A stretch of 64,000 nt of DNA, taken from assembly GCF_014236795.1 (NCBI RefSeq), contig NZ_CP049017.1, positions 226,001 to 290,000 of the forward strand, in the 5' to 3' direction. The DNA is from Xanthomonas theicola. Lineage in GTDB: Bacteria; Pseudomonadota; Gammaproteobacteria; Xanthomonadales; Xanthomonadaceae. A program made the position numbers and the translations under genes. Positions 55,816 through 63,779 of the stretch are shown in pieces (the first letter of the stretch is position 1; every line of letters begins with the position of its first letter). The notes under the pieces are model-generated. The model was not told where the DNA came from. It searched no databases and worked only from the letters and a program-made list of their open reading frames with translations.

Positions 55816-55848
55816 CTGCTCCCGGTCGGCCGAGCGGGAGCAGGCTTT
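55816..55848 (+). terminator. Terminator after hrcT
   Basis: CTGCTCCCG (55816-55824) pairs with CGGGAGCAG (55835-55843), 9-bp perfect stem, 10-nt loop, then GCTTT. It separates the hrpB operon from hrpX. Confidence 0.75.
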
Positions 55849-56160
55849 CGATCGCCGCGTGACGCCGGCGCCGATGCGCTGCGGAGCGCGTCGATGGGCC
55901 AATCCAGCGCCATTTCGATGTTTGCCGCCGAATGGACCGACGCCGGCTCGCCGGTCTCGATCATGGAAAACACCATGATTGAATAATATATTTTTGTACT
56001 AATTTCCGTTTTCGGAGGGATGAGATTTTTTGATCATCGCTGTGAGTTTAAGTGAGAAATTCCCGCGGCGCGTCTATCTATAATAATATAGCGCCGCTTC
56101 ATTCGCTGATTCGAATGTTTTTATTGTCATTTACTCTCATCCCCCCGGAGAGACAACGCC
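55849..56160 (+). promoter_or_regulatory. AT-rich hrpX upstream region
   Basis: 312 bp between hrcT and hrpX. From 55977 the DNA turns markedly AT-rich (TTGAATAATATATTTTTGT, later CTATAATAATATAGC around 56080-56095, an inverted repeat). No complete PIP box is present, consistent with control by HrpG rather than HrpX itself. GGAG at 56146-56149 is the ribosome site of hrpX. Confidence 0.6.
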
Positions 56161-57582
56161 ATGTTTCTGTCAACCTATATCGCAGCGCTATCCGCCCTGG
56201 CCCATGCCGAAACGTTGCCAAATTACTCCGGCAAGATGCTGCGTGGAGCCTGGCCGCAGGCATTGCACTATCTGCAACGTCGTCGCGATCGGGAAGGTGG
56301 CGATGGCGATTACGATCCGGACCTTCTGTGCGCCATCGGCGACGGACTGTTGACGATGGAATACGAGGAAGAGGCCGAGGAGGCCTACCGCCTGGCGCAG
56401 AAACGGATGCGCCATGACGGCGCCTGCCTGCGGCTGCATTCCTGCCGCAATACCGCCTGGCAGATGCTGCACCTGCGCAGGCTCAGCGCGGCGCTGAACT
56501 GTTTCAGCCAACTGGTGGCCGACCGCGACGCCGATCCGCTGCTGCGCGCGGAGAGCCTGATGGGCAAGGCGCTGTCGCACTTCCATCTGGGCCAGAGCAT
56601 GCTGGCGCTGCAGGTCGCCGAGCGCGCCCAGGCGGCGGCGGCGGAGAGCGCGATCGGCGATCGCCTGGTGCCTGTCGCGCGCGCGTTGCGCCTGGACATG
56701 CTCGCGCAGCTGAGCATCCGCCGCGCCGAACGCCTCATGGACCACGTGTTCTGGCAGGTCACGGTCTGCAACGAAAAATGGACCGGCGCCTTCGACGCAG
56801 ACGAGATCGAGCGCTGCACCGCCGAGGTGGCTGGGCCGATGCCGATGCTGGCGCGGCGGCTGCAATTCGTCGGCGCCTTGCTGCGCATGGCCGCCGGTGA
56901 TGTCCGAAGCTTCGATATGGTCCTGGATACGCTGTCGCACGTTGCGCCTGCCGGCGGGCGCAACCCGCGGCATGGCGCCAAGCTGGAATTGGCCCTGGCC
57001 ACGCTGGCCGCCGGACGCGCCGACCTGGCCGAGCGTGCATTGGCCGGCGTGGCCGGGCAGACCTCGATGCGCTGGGATCTGGAGCTGGAGTACTGCCGCG
57101 CCAAGATCTGCCATGCGGCCGGGCGTACCGAGCAGGCCCTGCGCCTGTACAACCGCTATGCCCTGGATGCGGTGCAGTGCCTTCGCAGCGAGGTGCAGGT
57201 GGCGCGATCGCTGGAGTACGGCGCCGCGACGCCGTGCAGCGACGACATTTCGGCCCGGCTGCCGGCCAAGTACCGCCGGGCATATGCCTACATGCTGGAG
57301 AACGTCCATCGGCCGGACCTGTCGATCAACGAAGTGGCCGCGCAGATCGGAGTGACCGGGCGTGCCTTGCAGCTGGCGTTCAAGGCCGCCACCGGCATGT
57401 CGCCCACCCAGGTGCTGCGCCGCTATCGCATGCAGGGCATCCGCGACGAATTGCTGTCCGAATCCGGCTGCGGCGGGGTGCTGCAGGCGGCCGAACATTG
57501 GGGCGTGGTGAGCCGCTCGGCGCTGGTCAAGGGCTACCGCCAGCAGTTCGACGAAGTCCCCGCCGACACCCTGCAGCGCTAA
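56161..57582 (+). CDS. hrpX: HrpX, AraC-type activator of the hrp regulon
   Basis: 473 residues (family ~476). A long helical N-terminal region with TPR-like repeats (EEEAEEAYRLAQKRMRHDGA, LSHFHLGQSMLALQVAERAQ) precedes two C-terminal AraC helix-turn-helices (INEVAAQIGVTGRALQLAFK, AATGMSPTQVLRRYRMQGIR, VVSRSALVKGYRQQF). HrpX binds PIP boxes, six of which are in this window. In canonical xanthomonads it is encoded far from the cluster; here it lies between hrcT and hrcC, 12 bp before hrcC, so the two are co-transcribed. This recalls the hrpB-hrcC proximity in Ralstonia. Confidence 0.95.
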   Translation: MFLSTYIAALSALAHAETLPNYSGKMLRGAWPQALHYLQRRRDREGGDGDYDPDLLCAIGDGLLTMEYEEEAEEAYRLAQKRMRHDGACLRLHSCRNTAWQMLHLRRLSAALNCFSQLVADRDADPLLRAESLMGKALSHFHLGQSMLALQVAERAQAAAAESAIGDRLVPVARALRLDMLAQLSIRRAERLMDHVFWQVTVCNEKWTGAFDADEIERCTAEVAGPMPMLARRLQFVGALLRMAAGDVRSFDMVLDTLSHVAPAGGRNPRHGAKLELALATLAAGRADLAERALAGVAGQTSMRWDLELEYCRAKICHAAGRTEQALRLYNRYALDAVQCLRSEVQVARSLEYGAATPCSDDISARLPAKYRRAYAYMLENVHRPDLSINEVAAQIGVTGRALQLAFKAATGMSPTQVLRRYRMQGIRDELLSESGCGGVLQAAEHWGVVSRSALVKGYRQQFDEVPADTLQR

Positions 57583-57594
57583 CCCGGAGGCAGA

Positions 57595-59391
57595 ATGGAA
57601 CAGCATCGTTTGCGCGCGGCAAAGGGCCCGCGCGCATTTCTGGCGGCGGTGTTGGCGCTGTGCGCGCACGCCGCCATCGGCCCGGCGACGGCGACGGAAG
57701 TGCCATGGCGCCACGGCAACTTCCAGTACGCCGTCGAGAACAAGGATCTGAAGGAGGTGCTGCGCGACTTCGCTTCCAGCCAGGGGGTCATGGCCTGGAT
57801 CTCGCCGGAGGTCAACGGCACGGTCAGTGGCAAGTTCGCGACTCTGCCGCAGACGTTCCTGGACACCTTGGCATCCAGCTACGGTTTCGTCTGGTACTAC
57901 GACGGCACCGTGCTGCGCGTGTGGGGCGGCAACGAAGTCACCAGCGCGACCTTGGCCCTGTCCGCGGCCAGCACCGACGAAGTACAGGCCGCGCTGGAGC
58001 GGATGGGCGTGGTCGACCGACGCTTTCCGGTCCGCTACGACGCGGCGGTGCGCACGCTGATCGTGTCCGGTCCGCCGGGGTACGTGGACGCCGTGTCGGC
58101 GGTGGTGCGCTCGGTGGACCGCAGCAGCGGGTTGCGCGAAGCCACCGAGACGCGCGTGTTTCCGCTGCGCTATGCCCGTGCCGCCGATCGCGCCGCGCAG
58201 ATCGACGGCCAGAGCAGCCAGATCCCCGGCCTGGCCACCTTGTTGCGCGGCATGTACGGGCGCGCCGGCGCCACGCAGGCCGATGGCGGCGCCGGCGCCG
58301 AGCAGCGGCGCATGCGCCCGCTGGGCGAGCGTGGTGATCCGGGTGTGACGCGGATCGATTCCAGTGGCGGCGGCAGCGGCGCTTCGTCCGCCGTGGGGCT
58401 GCCCGGCAACTGGTTCGGGCTGGGCGGTGGCGCCCAGGCCCCGGTCAGGCCGCCGCTGCCCAACGGGGCGGTGGCCGACGCGGCGGCGCCGGCAAGTGCC
58501 GGCACCGGCAACGGCGCCGCCGCGCGCGCCGCGGACCAGGACGCCGGCCCCGCCGCGGACCTGCCTTACATCCAGGCCGATCCGCGCATCAACGCGGTGG
58601 TGATCCGCGACCGCCCGGAGCGCATGGCCGGCTACGCCTCGCTGATCGAACGACTGGATGCACGCCCGCAACTGCTGGAGATCGATGCGACGATCATCGA
58701 GGTGCAGGACGGCGCATTGCGCGATCTCGGCGTGGACTGGCGCTTGCGCAACCGCCACCTGGATCTGCAGACCGGCGACGGCAAGGCAGCGGCGCTGGAC
58801 TACCGCGCGCCGGGGCTGGGCGATACGTCCGACGGCCTGAGTCCCAGCGGCGGCGTGCTCACCGCCGTGCTCGGCGATGCCGGGCGGTTCCTGATGACGC
58901 GGGTGTCGGCGCTCGAGCAGAGCAACCGCGCCAAGATCGTCTCCACGCCGAAGGTGGCGACCCTGGACAACGTCGAGGCGATCATGGATCAACGGCAGCG
59001 CTTCTTCGTCCGCGTGGCCGGCTACCAGAGCGCCGACCTGTACGGGCTGTCCGCCGGCGTTTCGCTGCGCGTGCTTCCCACGGTGGTGCCGGATTCGGAC
59101 GCCAGGCAGATCCGCCTGGACGTGCACATCGAGGATGGGCAACTGACCTCGCAGACGGTCGACCAGATTCCGGTGATCTCGTCCAGCCAAATCAATACCG
59201 AAGCCTTCGTCAACGACGGCGAGAGCCTGCTGGTCGCCGGCTACGAGAGCAACGACGACGAGAACCGGGTGAGCGGCGTGCCCGGGCTGTCCAATGTGCC
59301 GGTGCTGGGCCGGCTGTTCCAGCACCGCTCCAAGCAGCGCAGCAGCGTGCAACGATTATTCCTGCTGACGCCCCATGTGGTCTCGCCCTGA
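57595..59391 (+). CDS. hrcC: HrcC (SctC), outer-membrane secretin
   Basis: 598 residues with a signal peptide (FLAAVLALCAHAAIGPATA). N-terminal N0/N1 domains (LKEVLRDFASSQGVMAWISP, YVDAVSAVVRSVDRSSGLRE), a Gly/Ala-rich linker (~220-310) and the secretin domain (KIVSTPKVATLDNVEAIMDQ, SLLVAGYESNDDENRVSGVP, RLFLLTPHVVSP). Forms the outer-membrane channel. Second gene of the hrpX transcript and lacks its own PIP box, so unlike in canonical clusters it should follow hrpX regulation. Confidence 0.97.
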   Translation: MEQHRLRAAKGPRAFLAAVLALCAHAAIGPATATEVPWRHGNFQYAVENKDLKEVLRDFASSQGVMAWISPEVNGTVSGKFATLPQTFLDTLASSYGFVWYYDGTVLRVWGGNEVTSATLALSAASTDEVQAALERMGVVDRRFPVRYDAAVRTLIVSGPPGYVDAVSAVVRSVDRSSGLREATETRVFPLRYARAADRAAQIDGQSSQIPGLATLLRGMYGRAGATQADGGAGAEQRRMRPLGERGDPGVTRIDSSGGGSGASSAVGLPGNWFGLGGGAQAPVRPPLPNGAVADAAAPASAGTGNGAAARAADQDAGPAADLPYIQADPRINAVVIRDRPERMAGYASLIERLDARPQLLEIDATIIEVQDGALRDLGVDWRLRNRHLDLQTGDGKAAALDYRAPGLGDTSDGLSPSGGVLTAVLGDAGRFLMTRVSALEQSNRAKIVSTPKVATLDNVEAIMDQRQRFFVRVAGYQSADLYGLSAGVSLRVLPTVVPDSDARQIRLDVHIEDGQLTSQTVDQIPVISSSQINTEAFVNDGESLLVAGYESNDDENRVSGVPGLSNVPVLGRLFQHRSKQRSSVQRLFLLTPHVVSP

Positions 59392-59443
59392 GCAATGGCG
59401 GGCGGAGGCGCCTCGCTCGCGGGTGCAAGCCAGGCGCGGACCC

Positions 59444-59815
59444 TCAGTTGAACGACATGCCGAGCGAAGACGACGCCTGCGGGCCGATGCCGTTGATGCC
59501 GTTGCCGTCGCCCATCCTCGACATCATCTGCATCAGCAACTGCATCAGCACCTGCATCAGTTCGCTGCTGATGTCGTTGCCGCCCTGGTTGCCGTTGGCC
59601 ACGCCCGTGAACGGCGAACCGTCCGCGCTGTTGGCGCCATCGGTCTGGCCCTGGCTCTGCTGCATCTGCAGCAGCATGGAAATCATCAGCGCCATCATCT
59701 GGTCCAGTTGCGAGGAATTGTTGTATTGGCTGGCGTCGTAGTTGGAGTCCCTGGAAAAGGCGCTGTCGGACGCGGTGTTGCTGGTGATCGTGTAGCTGGG
59801 GAGCGTGATGTTCAT
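59444..59815 (-). CDS. hpa1: Harpin-like protein (Hpa1/HpaG type)
   Basis: 123 residues, rich in Asn, Gln, Gly, Ser and Met, with no cysteine or tryptophan. Two Met/Leu/Gln amphipathic helices (SQLDQMMALMISMLLQMQQS ~35-54; ELMQVLMQLLMQMMSRMGDG ~85-104) flank a Gly/Asn-rich linker, the harpin plan. It is transcribed leftward from a PIP box with a TAAGGT -10-like hexamer at 31 bp. Harpins are secreted and help translocation or trigger plant responses. Sequence similarity to known Hpa1 is limited; the name rests on composition, size, regulation and place next to hpa2. Confidence 0.82.
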   Translation of the reverse strand: MNITLPSYTITSNTASDSAFSRDSNYDASQYNNSSQLDQMMALMISMLLQMQQSQGQTDGANSADGSPFTGVANGNQGGNDISSELMQVLMQLLMQMMSRMGDGNGINGIGPQASSSLGMSFN

Positions 59816-59918
59816 GACTGTTATCTCGTGGCTAGGGTCGATTGGTTGGCCGCAATGGCCTGGGCGTCCTGCCCGTGAGCTACCTTAGGCATCGCGTCGG
59901 CGATCGGGCGGCCACCGA

Positions 59919-59943
59919 ACGAAGCTGGACCGCCGCCAGCGAA
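59919..59943 (-). promoter_or_regulatory. PIP box of the harpin-like gene
   Basis: Minus strand TTCGC-N15-TTCGT (plus ACGAA 59919-59923, GCGAA 59939-59943). TAAGGT follows after a 31-bp spacer; the ATG (59815) is 103 bp from the box. Confidence 0.88.
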
Positions 59944-59989
59944 GAAACCGCAGCGCTGGCGGCGAGCAATCGATGCGCTCGCTTGTTTC

Positions 59990-60014
59990 TTCGCGGATGA
60001 CGCGATTGGTTCGT
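59990..60014 (+). promoter_or_regulatory. PIP box of the 60125 gene/hpa2 operon
   Basis: TTCGC (59990-59994)-N15-TTCGT (60010-60014). TATGTT at 60046-60051 is a good -10 after 31 bp. It faces away from the harpin PIP box 46 bp to its left. Confidence 0.9.
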
Positions 60015-60124
60015 AAGCCGCCGCCGCCGCGCGCGTGCATCGTCCTATGTTGGACGACAGCGGCGTAGTCGACCGCAACGCCGCGGACCGCGACCGGTCC
60101 GCCCCAACATGCGAGGACGTTGCG

Positions 60125-61111
60125 ATGAGTTTTTCGAGTTTCTTCAAGAAGATCGGGCATGGCATCAGCCATGCCGCGCACGAGGTCGCGCACGATGTCG
60201 AATCTGCCGCGAAGAATGTGGCCAAAGGCGTGGAAGGCGTCGTGGAGCATGGCGCCGGCGCCATCGACGATGCATTGCACGGGGATTTCAAGGATGCCCT
60301 GAAGCAGATGGGGAAGGCCGGGCAGTCGGTGGCCGATACGGTCAAGGCCGAGGCCAGGCTGGCCTTGACCGCCGGCACCGCGATGGTCGACCTCACCCTG
60401 GGCAGCTTGGCCGATGCGCATTTGAGCAAGGGGTTGACCAAGCTCGCCCAATGCGCCAAGGGCGTCGTGGACCACACGCGCGACGGCCTGGACCAGACCG
60501 TCAACCAGTTCGTCGATTCCAGCGAAGGCGTGGTCAGCGGCGGCCTGCGTTGCGCCGGCGACGTGGTGCATGGGCACTTCGACCGGCTGGGCAAGGACGG
60601 TCTGTCGGTGGCCGGCGATGCGCTCAACGTGGGCATGTGCCTGACCCCGGAAGGCGTGGCCGAGAGCGTCGGGGCCAATGTCGCCAGCTCCGTGCTGCAT
60701 GGCACGCCGCTGGCGCAGTTCAGCGCGGTGGCCGGCGACGCATTGGCGCGCAAGCCGATGCAGATGCTGAAGGACACGGCCTCGACGGTGGCCGAGGACG
60801 TGGCCGCGCCGGTGGTCGATCCGTTGTTGCAGAGGGCGGCCGCCGGCCGCTCCAGCGCGGTGTCGCCGCGCGCGGACGCCGGGGAGCAGGCCGGGACCGG
60901 GGCGCAGGCCACTGGCGATTCCGCGCCGCTGCTCGCGGCGCTGGCGCCGGGCGGCGGAGCGTCGATCGCCGGCGGTGCCAGCGGCTACAGCGTGCTGACC
61001 GCGGCCGACGACGATTCCGGCCAGGAAGGGCACGTCGGCCTGGAGGTGCTTGCCGGTGTGGCCTCGTTGTCCGTCGCCGGCGGCGGTTCGGCGGCGTTGC
61101 ATAGGGCGTAG
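60125..61111 (+). CDS. HrpX-regulated protein of unknown function, putative T3S substrate
   Basis: 328 residues from ATG 60125. There is no signal peptide. The first ~70 residues are a long amphipathic helix (FFKKIGHGISHAAHEVAHDV, VAKGVEGVVEHGAGAIDDAL) with LEA/apolipoprotein-like spacing. A central helical region has weak hydrophobic stretches (LALTAGTAMVDLTLGSLAD), and the C-terminus is Gly/Ala-rich and disordered, ending in a hydrophobic segment (VGLEVLAGVASLSVAGGGSA). It is driven by its own PIP box and followed 4 bp later by hpa2, so it is an integral part of the regulon. A harpin, translocator or effector role is plausible. No family was recognised. Confidence 0.75.
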   Translation: MSFSSFFKKIGHGISHAAHEVAHDVESAAKNVAKGVEGVVEHGAGAIDDALHGDFKDALKQMGKAGQSVADTVKAEARLALTAGTAMVDLTLGSLADAHLSKGLTKLAQCAKGVVDHTRDGLDQTVNQFVDSSEGVVSGGLRCAGDVVHGHFDRLGKDGLSVAGDALNVGMCLTPEGVAESVGANVASSVLHGTPLAQFSAVAGDALARKPMQMLKDTASTVAEDVAAPVVDPLLQRAAAGRSSAVSPRADAGEQAGTGAQATGDSAPLLAALAPGGGASIAGGASGYSVLTAADDDSGQEGHVGLEVLAGVASLSVAGGGSAALHRA

Positions 61112-61115
61112 CCGC

Positions 61116-61745
61116 ATGCGTGGCGCAGTCGTCTTGCTGGTGGTCTGGTTCGCCACGCCGCTGGCACATGCAGGGTGCTTCGAGCAGGCCGCGGACTACC
61201 AGCAGGTCAACGCCCGTGTGCTCAAGGCCATCGCATGGCAGGAATCGCGCGGCAGGCCGCAGGCGATACACCACAATGCCAACGGCAGCGTGGACTACGG
61301 GCAGATGCAAATCAATTCGATCCACCTGCCGCGCCTGTCCCGCTACGGCGTGTCCGTGCGTGAGCTGATGCATCCGTGCGCCAGCGCCTACGTGGCGGCC
61401 TGGCATCTGCGACAGATGATGAACAAGTACGGCAATAGCTGGGCGGCGGTCGGGGCCTACCACTCCGAAACGCCGGGCGAGCGCGACCGCTATGCACGCT
61501 CGGTGCGCCAGATCCTGGAATCGGACAAGCGGTTCGCGCGCTTCGAGCAGGCCGGACCGCTGCCGCAAGCGCCGGATTGGCGCACCGCGCGTGCCGACGG
61601 CCCGCCGGGCGCGGCAGCGCATCCGGCGGCGGCACGCCGGGCGCCGGCGGCAGGCGATCCGCTGCAGATCGCCGAACGCATGCTGCGGCAGCATCCACCG
61701 CCCGAAGACGACCGCTGCCTGTTTGCGGATCTCGCTGCATGTTGA
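61116..61745 (+). CDS. hpa2: Hpa2/HpaH lytic transglycosylase
   Basis: 209 residues with a signal peptide (MRGAVVLLVVWFATPLAHAG). Goose-lysozyme-like SLT domain: AIAWQESRGRPQAI (catalytic Glu at ~residue 48), SVDYGQMQINSIHLPRL and WAAVGAYHSETPG. Opens the peptidoglycan for passage of the T3S machinery. It starts 4 bp after the unknown 328-residue gene and shares its PIP box. Confidence 0.92.
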   Translation: MRGAVVLLVVWFATPLAHAGCFEQAADYQQVNARVLKAIAWQESRGRPQAIHHNANGSVDYGQMQINSIHLPRLSRYGVSVRELMHPCASAYVAAWHLRQMMNKYGNSWAAVGAYHSETPGERDRYARSVRQILESDKRFARFEQAGPLPQAPDWRTARADGPPGAAAHPAAARRAPAAGDPLQIAERMLRQHPPPEDDRCLFADLAAC

Positions 61746-61880
61746 GCGTGCCGGTCGGCCACCGCCGCTGCCGCGGTCGGCGGTGCCAGGCGGGACCCAT
61801 GTCCGGGGTTGCGCGCCGTGCCGCAGGCAGCGCATCTGCATGCACCGCCGGCGTGAGTGCCGGGCGATGGCCTGCGCGAT

Positions 61881-63605
61881 TCAGTGCGAATCGCGGCCCA
61901 CGCGGTCGCCGCTGCCGCCGACCAGGAAATCCAGGTCGGCGCCCAGGTGGGCCTGCTGCACGTGCTCCACGTACAGCTTGCTCCAGCCGCGCTCGGGGGG
62001 CGGCAGCGGGGTCCATTGGCTGCGCCGGCGCAGCAGTTCCTCGTCGCTGACCTCCAGGTGCAGCGAGCGCCCGGGCACGTCCAGTTCGATGATGTCGCCG
62101 TCGCGCACCAGCGCCAGGGCGCCGCCGGTGGCGGCCTCGGGGGAGGCGTGCAGGACCACGGTGCCGTAGGCGGTGCCGCTCATGCGCGCGTCGGAGATGC
62201 GCACCATGTCGGTGACGCCGGCGCGCAGCAGCTTCGGCGGCAGCGGCATGTTGCCGACCTCGGCCATGCCCGGGTAGCCGCGCGGGCCGCAGTTTTTCAG
62301 CACCATGATGCAGTCGGCGTCGATGTCCAGGGCCGCGTCGTCGATGCGCGCCTTCATGTCCTCGATGCTCTCGAACACCACCGCGCGGCCGCGGTGCCGC
62401 AGCAGGTGCGGCGAGGCGGCCGAGGGCTTGATCACCGCGCCGTCGGGGGCGAGGTTGCCGCGCAGCACGGCGATGCCGGCGTGTTCGCGGAACGGGGTGT
62501 CCAGCGCATGGATCACCTCGCGGTTCCAGCACGGCGCCTGCGCCACGTTCTGGCCGAGGGTGCGGCCGTTGACGGTGGGGGCGTCCAGGTCCAGTTCGGC
62601 GCCGAGTTCGCGCATCACCGCCGGCAGCCCGCCGGCGTAGTAGAAGTCTTCCATCAGGTACTGGCCGGACGGTTTCAGGTTGACCAGGCATGGCAGCCGC
62701 GAGCCCAGTTGGTCCCAGTCGTCCAGGCGCAGCGGCACGCCCAGGCGCCCGGCGATGGCCAGCAGGTGGATCACCGCGTTGGTGGAGCCGCCGATCGCGG
62801 CGTTGACCTTGATCGCGTTCTCGAACGCGCGCCGGGTCAGCACCTGCGACATGCGCAGGTCCTCCTCGACCATCTGCACGATGCGCCGGCCGCTGAGCCG
62901 CGCCAGCCGCGCGCGGCGCGCATCGACGGCGGGGATGGCCGCGCTCTCCGGCAGCGACAGGCCCAGCGCTTCGACCATGCTGGCCATGGTCGAGGCGGTG
63001 CCCATGGTCATGCAGCTGCCCTTGGAGCGCTGCATGCAGGCTTCGGCCTCGACGAACTCGTCCTGGGTCAGGGTGCCGGCGCGGACCATCTCCGACATCT
63101 GGATCACGCCGGTGCCCGAGCCCAGCGGCTGCCCGCGCCAGTTGCCCGACAGCGACGGGCCGCCGGACAGGCCGATGGTCGGCAGGTCCACGCTGGCCGC
63201 GCCCATCAGCAGCGAGGGGGTGGTCTTGTCGCAACCCATCAGCAGCACCACGCCGTCCAGCGGATTGGCGCGGATCGACTCCTCCACGTCCATGCTGGCC
63301 AGGTTGCGGAACAGCATCGCGGTGGGCCGCATTTGCGTCTCGCCCAGCGACATCACCGGGAATTCCAGTGGGAACCCGCCGGCCTCGTAGACGCCGCGCT
63401 TCACGTGCTCGGCGAGTTCGCGCAGGTGGCCGTTGCACGGGGTCAGCTCCGACCAGGTGTTGCAGATGCCGATCACCGGGCGCCCGTCGAACATGTCGTG
63501 CGGGTGGCCTGCGCTCTTGAGCCAGCTGCGGTAGTAGAACCCTTGCTTGCCTTCGCGCCCGAACCACGCCTGGCTGCGGCGGACCGGTTTGGTGGGTGAG
63601 CCCAT
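61881..63605 (-). CDS. IlvD/Edd-family dehydratase, probably a sugar-acid (arabonate-type) dehydratase
   Basis: 574 residues. The iron-sulfur and metal motifs of the family are present: GICNTWSELTPCNGHLRE, LLMGCDKTTPS, GSCMTMGTASTMASM and VLKNCGPRGYPGM. The start context GREGKQGFYYRSWLKSAGHP is typical of L-arabonate/D-xylonate-type dehydratases rather than IlvD of branched-chain amino acid synthesis. It converts an aldonic acid to a 2-keto-3-deoxy acid. Divergent from a short-chain dehydrogenase across a palindromic operator region, which supports an oxidative sugar pathway. The exact sugar is not determined. Confidence 0.88.
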   Translation of the reverse strand: MGSPTKPVRRSQAWFGREGKQGFYYRSWLKSAGHPHDMFDGRPVIGICNTWSELTPCNGHLRELAEHVKRGVYEAGGFPLEFPVMSLGETQMRPTAMLFRNLASMDVEESIRANPLDGVVLLMGCDKTTPSLLMGAASVDLPTIGLSGGPSLSGNWRGQPLGSGTGVIQMSEMVRAGTLTQDEFVEAEACMQRSKGSCMTMGTASTMASMVEALGLSLPESAAIPAVDARRARLARLSGRRIVQMVEEDLRMSQVLTRRAFENAIKVNAAIGGSTNAVIHLLAIAGRLGVPLRLDDWDQLGSRLPCLVNLKPSGQYLMEDFYYAGGLPAVMRELGAELDLDAPTVNGRTLGQNVAQAPCWNREVIHALDTPFREHAGIAVLRGNLAPDGAVIKPSAASPHLLRHRGRAVVFESIEDMKARIDDAALDIDADCIMVLKNCGPRGYPGMAEVGNMPLPPKLLRAGVTDMVRISDARMSGTAYGTVVLHASPEAATGGALALVRDGDIIELDVPGRSLHLEVSDEELLRRRSQWTPLPPPERGWSKLYVEHVQQAHLGADLDFLVGGSGDRVGRDSH

Positions 63606-63699
63606 GCTGGCGGAATCCTCGCGTCCTGGTCGGCCCGGAGCGGTGCCTGCGCAACCGGGCCCGGGGACTTTACGTTGGCGATGCTAGCGGGCATATTGA

Positions 63700-63749
63700 T
63701 ACATGAAAAATAACAAATATCTGCCAAAAGATATTCTTTTTCGTATGTA
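63700..63749. promoter_or_regulatory. Palindromic operator-like region between the dehydratase and SDR genes
   Basis: An imperfect inverted repeat in an AT-rich patch: the arm at 63700-63722 begins TACATG and ends AATATCT, and the arm at 63729-63749, read on the other strand, begins TACATACG and ends AATATCT. The centre is six bases. It lies in the shared promoter region and is a likely binding site for a sugar-responsive repressor. Confidence 0.55.
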
Positions 63750-63779
63750 GAATACCTCTCCACCTAGAGCGAAACGGCT

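Noticed and set aside
56100..56115. TTCGC and TTCGA near the hrpX start as a PIP box
   Set aside because: The spacing is 3 bp instead of 15, and the second half ends in A, outside the consensus.
56188..59352. 1054-codon frame antisense to hrpX-hrcC
   Set aside because: No family signal; the sense strand encodes recognisable HrpX and HrcC.
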